The position numbers and the translations under genes were made by a program. Under the pieces are notes generated by a model that was not told the DNA's origin, searched no databases, and was given only the letters and a program-made list of their open reading frames with translations. From Comamonas sp. SCN 67-35 (GTDB lineage: Bacteria; Pseudomonadota; Gammaproteobacteria; Burkholderiales; Burkholderiaceae_C): a stretch of DNA of 64,000 nucleotides. Below are positions 63,091-64,000 of the stretch, piece by piece (within the stretch, counting starts at the first letter, position 1; each line of letters opens with the position of its first letter). The stretch covers positions 248,001 to 312,000 of the forward strand of contig MEFV01000008.1 in the NCBI GenBank assembly GCA_001725255.1, read 5' to 3'.

Positions 63091-63402
63091 CCCGAGCAGC
63101 GAGTAGATCACCGAGCCGATCAGCGCGGCGCCGAAGCCGTGCACCTGAAAGCCCTGGCCCAGCAGGCCCGAAGCGGCCCAGAACATCAGCGCGTTGATCA
63201 CGAACAGGAACAGCCCGATCGTGACGATGGTGACCGGCAGCGTCAGGATGACCAGCACCGGGCGCAGCAGGGTGTTGAGCAGCCCGATCACGAAGGCGGC
63301 GCCCAGCGCGCTGGCGAAGCTGTGCACTTCGACGCCGCTGTAGAGGTAGGCCACGCACAGCAGCGCCACCGCGTGCAGGGCCCATTTGAAGAGAATGCGC
63401 AT
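63046..63402 (-). CDS. phage-holin-family (PF04020-type) small membrane protein
   Basis: This 118-residue protein has four hydrophobic helices in the Mycobact_memb/holin_4_2 arrangement (LKWALHAVALLC-like start; FVIGLLNTLLRPVLVILTLPVTIVTIGLFLFVINALMFW; GFGAALIGSVIYSLLGLLIEAAL). Despite the name these are chromosomal membrane proteins of unknown role, and no phage genes lie nearby. I chose the ATG at 63402 over the GTG at 63405. The 3' end overlaps the M48 gene by 45 bases. Confidence 0.85.
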   Translation of the reverse strand: MRILFKWALHAVALLCVAYLYSGVEVHSFASALGAAFVIGLLNTLLRPVLVILTLPVTIVTIGLFLFVINALMFWAASGLLGQGFQVHGFGAALIGSVIYSLLGLLIEAALARLFVQQ

Positions 63403-63428
63403 CACGCCAGCATAGCAGGGCGCGGCGC

Positions 63429-64000
63429 TCAGGCGCTAGCCCTGGCCGCATGGCGCGCGGCCAGCCACTTGCCGATCGCCAGCACCAGCAGCGCGCCCGC
63501 CAGGTGGGCGCCGTAGTAGATCGCACCATGCACGTCGGCCAGGCCGTCGGCGTTCAGCGTGCCGAGCTTGGGCGCCCAGAGCCATTCATCCGGGTGGGTG
63601 AAGACCGGGTCGGTCACCAGCATGCCGCCGGCGATCCAGCCCAGCAGCATGCCGCCGAGCACGATCACGATCGGGAAGCGCTCCATGATGCGCATCACGA
63701 GCTGCGAGCCGCCGACGATGATGGGCACCGAGATCAGGAGGCCCAGGATCACCAGCACCAGCTCGTGCGACTGCCCCGCGTTCTTGGCGGCGGCGGCGAT
63801 GGCGATGACGTTGTCCAGGCTCATCACCACGTCGGCCACGACGATGGTCTTGATCGCCGCCAGCAGCTTGTCGCTGCTCTGGATGTTCTCGTGCCCTTCT
63901 TCCTGCGGGGCGATGAGCTTGACGCCGATCCAGATCAGCAGCACCGCGCCCACGAGCTTGAGGAAGGGCAGCGTGAGCAGCGTCATCGCGAAGACGATGA
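63429..64000 (-). CDS. TerC/YjbE-family membrane protein, 5' end beyond the window
   Basis: The visible 190 residues contain five or so membrane helices and the TerC signature AAIKTIVVADVVMSLDNVIAIAAAA (with the conserved Asp-Asn), followed by GLLISVPIIVGGSQLVMRIMERFPIVIVLGGMLLGWIAGGML. The frame stays open to base 64000 (..IVFA before MTLLTLPFL), and the family normally has about 40 more N-terminal residues, so the true start lies outside. TerC-family proteins are linked to metal-ion (often Mn2+) handling at the membrane. Context gives no further clue. Confidence 0.88.
   Translation of the reverse strand, partial: IVFAMTLLTLPFLKLVGAVLLIWIGVKLIAPQEEGHENIQSSDKLLAAIKTIVVADVVMSLDNVIAIAAAAKNAGQSHELVLVILGLLISVPIIVGGSQLVMRIMERFPIVIVLGGMLLGWIAGGMLVTDPVFTHPDEWLWAPKLGTLNADGLADVHGAIYYGAHLAGALLVLAIGKWLAARHAARASA

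Noticed and set aside
63046..63402. Prophage remnant suggested by the holin-family name
   Set aside because: The family is a widespread chromosomal membrane protein, and no phage genes are present around it.

Overview
The window is GC-rich, gene-dense DNA from a betaproteobacterium, most probably a member of the Comamonadaceae (Burkholderiales). Three things point there: the codon use, the gene families, and a roughly 55-bp hairpin-bearing dispersed repeat (core AAGCGCT...AGCTAT) that I recognise from Acidovorax/Comamonas-type genomes. No rRNA, tRNA, CRISPR array or insertion sequence was seen. No gap between genes exceeds 300 bases.

Layout. 1-1029: 3' end of an AraC regulator, an orphan mini flagellar-rod protein, and a DUF2061 membrane protein behind a Fur box. 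1178-14734: an envelope/polyamine-like module (SPFH protein, zinc-ribbon DUF4178 protein, DUF350 protein, membrane aminopropyltransferase, FAD amine-oxidase-like lipoprotein). It is interrupted by a type III restriction-modification system (mod, Schlafen/AlbA-type ATPase, res) and by ilvA. 14876-17252: a FapA-like protein and an NlpC/P60 peptidase. 17284-25400: a flavin/haem membrane electron-transfer locus (cytochrome b561, PepSY proteins, DUF2271 protein, PepSY-flavodoxin-reductase, ApbE) with its own PepSY-response regulator-histidine kinase operon. Three promoters in this locus carry the same 11-bp-phased TTCA half-sites. 25456-34217: an SDR, a P-type ATPase, and a TetR-controlled MacAB/TolC-like exporter. 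34349-38340: an M20 peptidase and two tandem paralogous diguanylate cyclases. 38512-44509: dapL, a lysA-like decarboxylase, nadE, a bile-acid-symporter-family protein and an AidB-like acyl-CoA dehydrogenase.

44511-60960 is the most novel part: a compact, apparently acquired catabolic island, less GC-saturated than its flanks. It encodes an ABC importer of the branched-chain amino acid type, a CoA ligase, two acyl-CoA dehydrogenases, a crotonase, an SDR, a double carboxymuconolactone-decarboxylase-fold protein, a TetR regulator and all four genes of a dedicated thiamine/lipoyl 2-oxoacid (or acetoin-type) dehydrogenase complex. The likely logic is uptake of a carboxylic acid, CoA activation, beta-oxidation-like steps, then thiamine-dependent cleavage or oxidative decarboxylation. 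The substrate cannot be read from sequence.

60979-64000 returns to housekeeping genes: moaC, an M48 metalloprotease whose signal peptide is built from the dispersed repeat, a holin-like membrane protein and a TerC protein cut by the window end.
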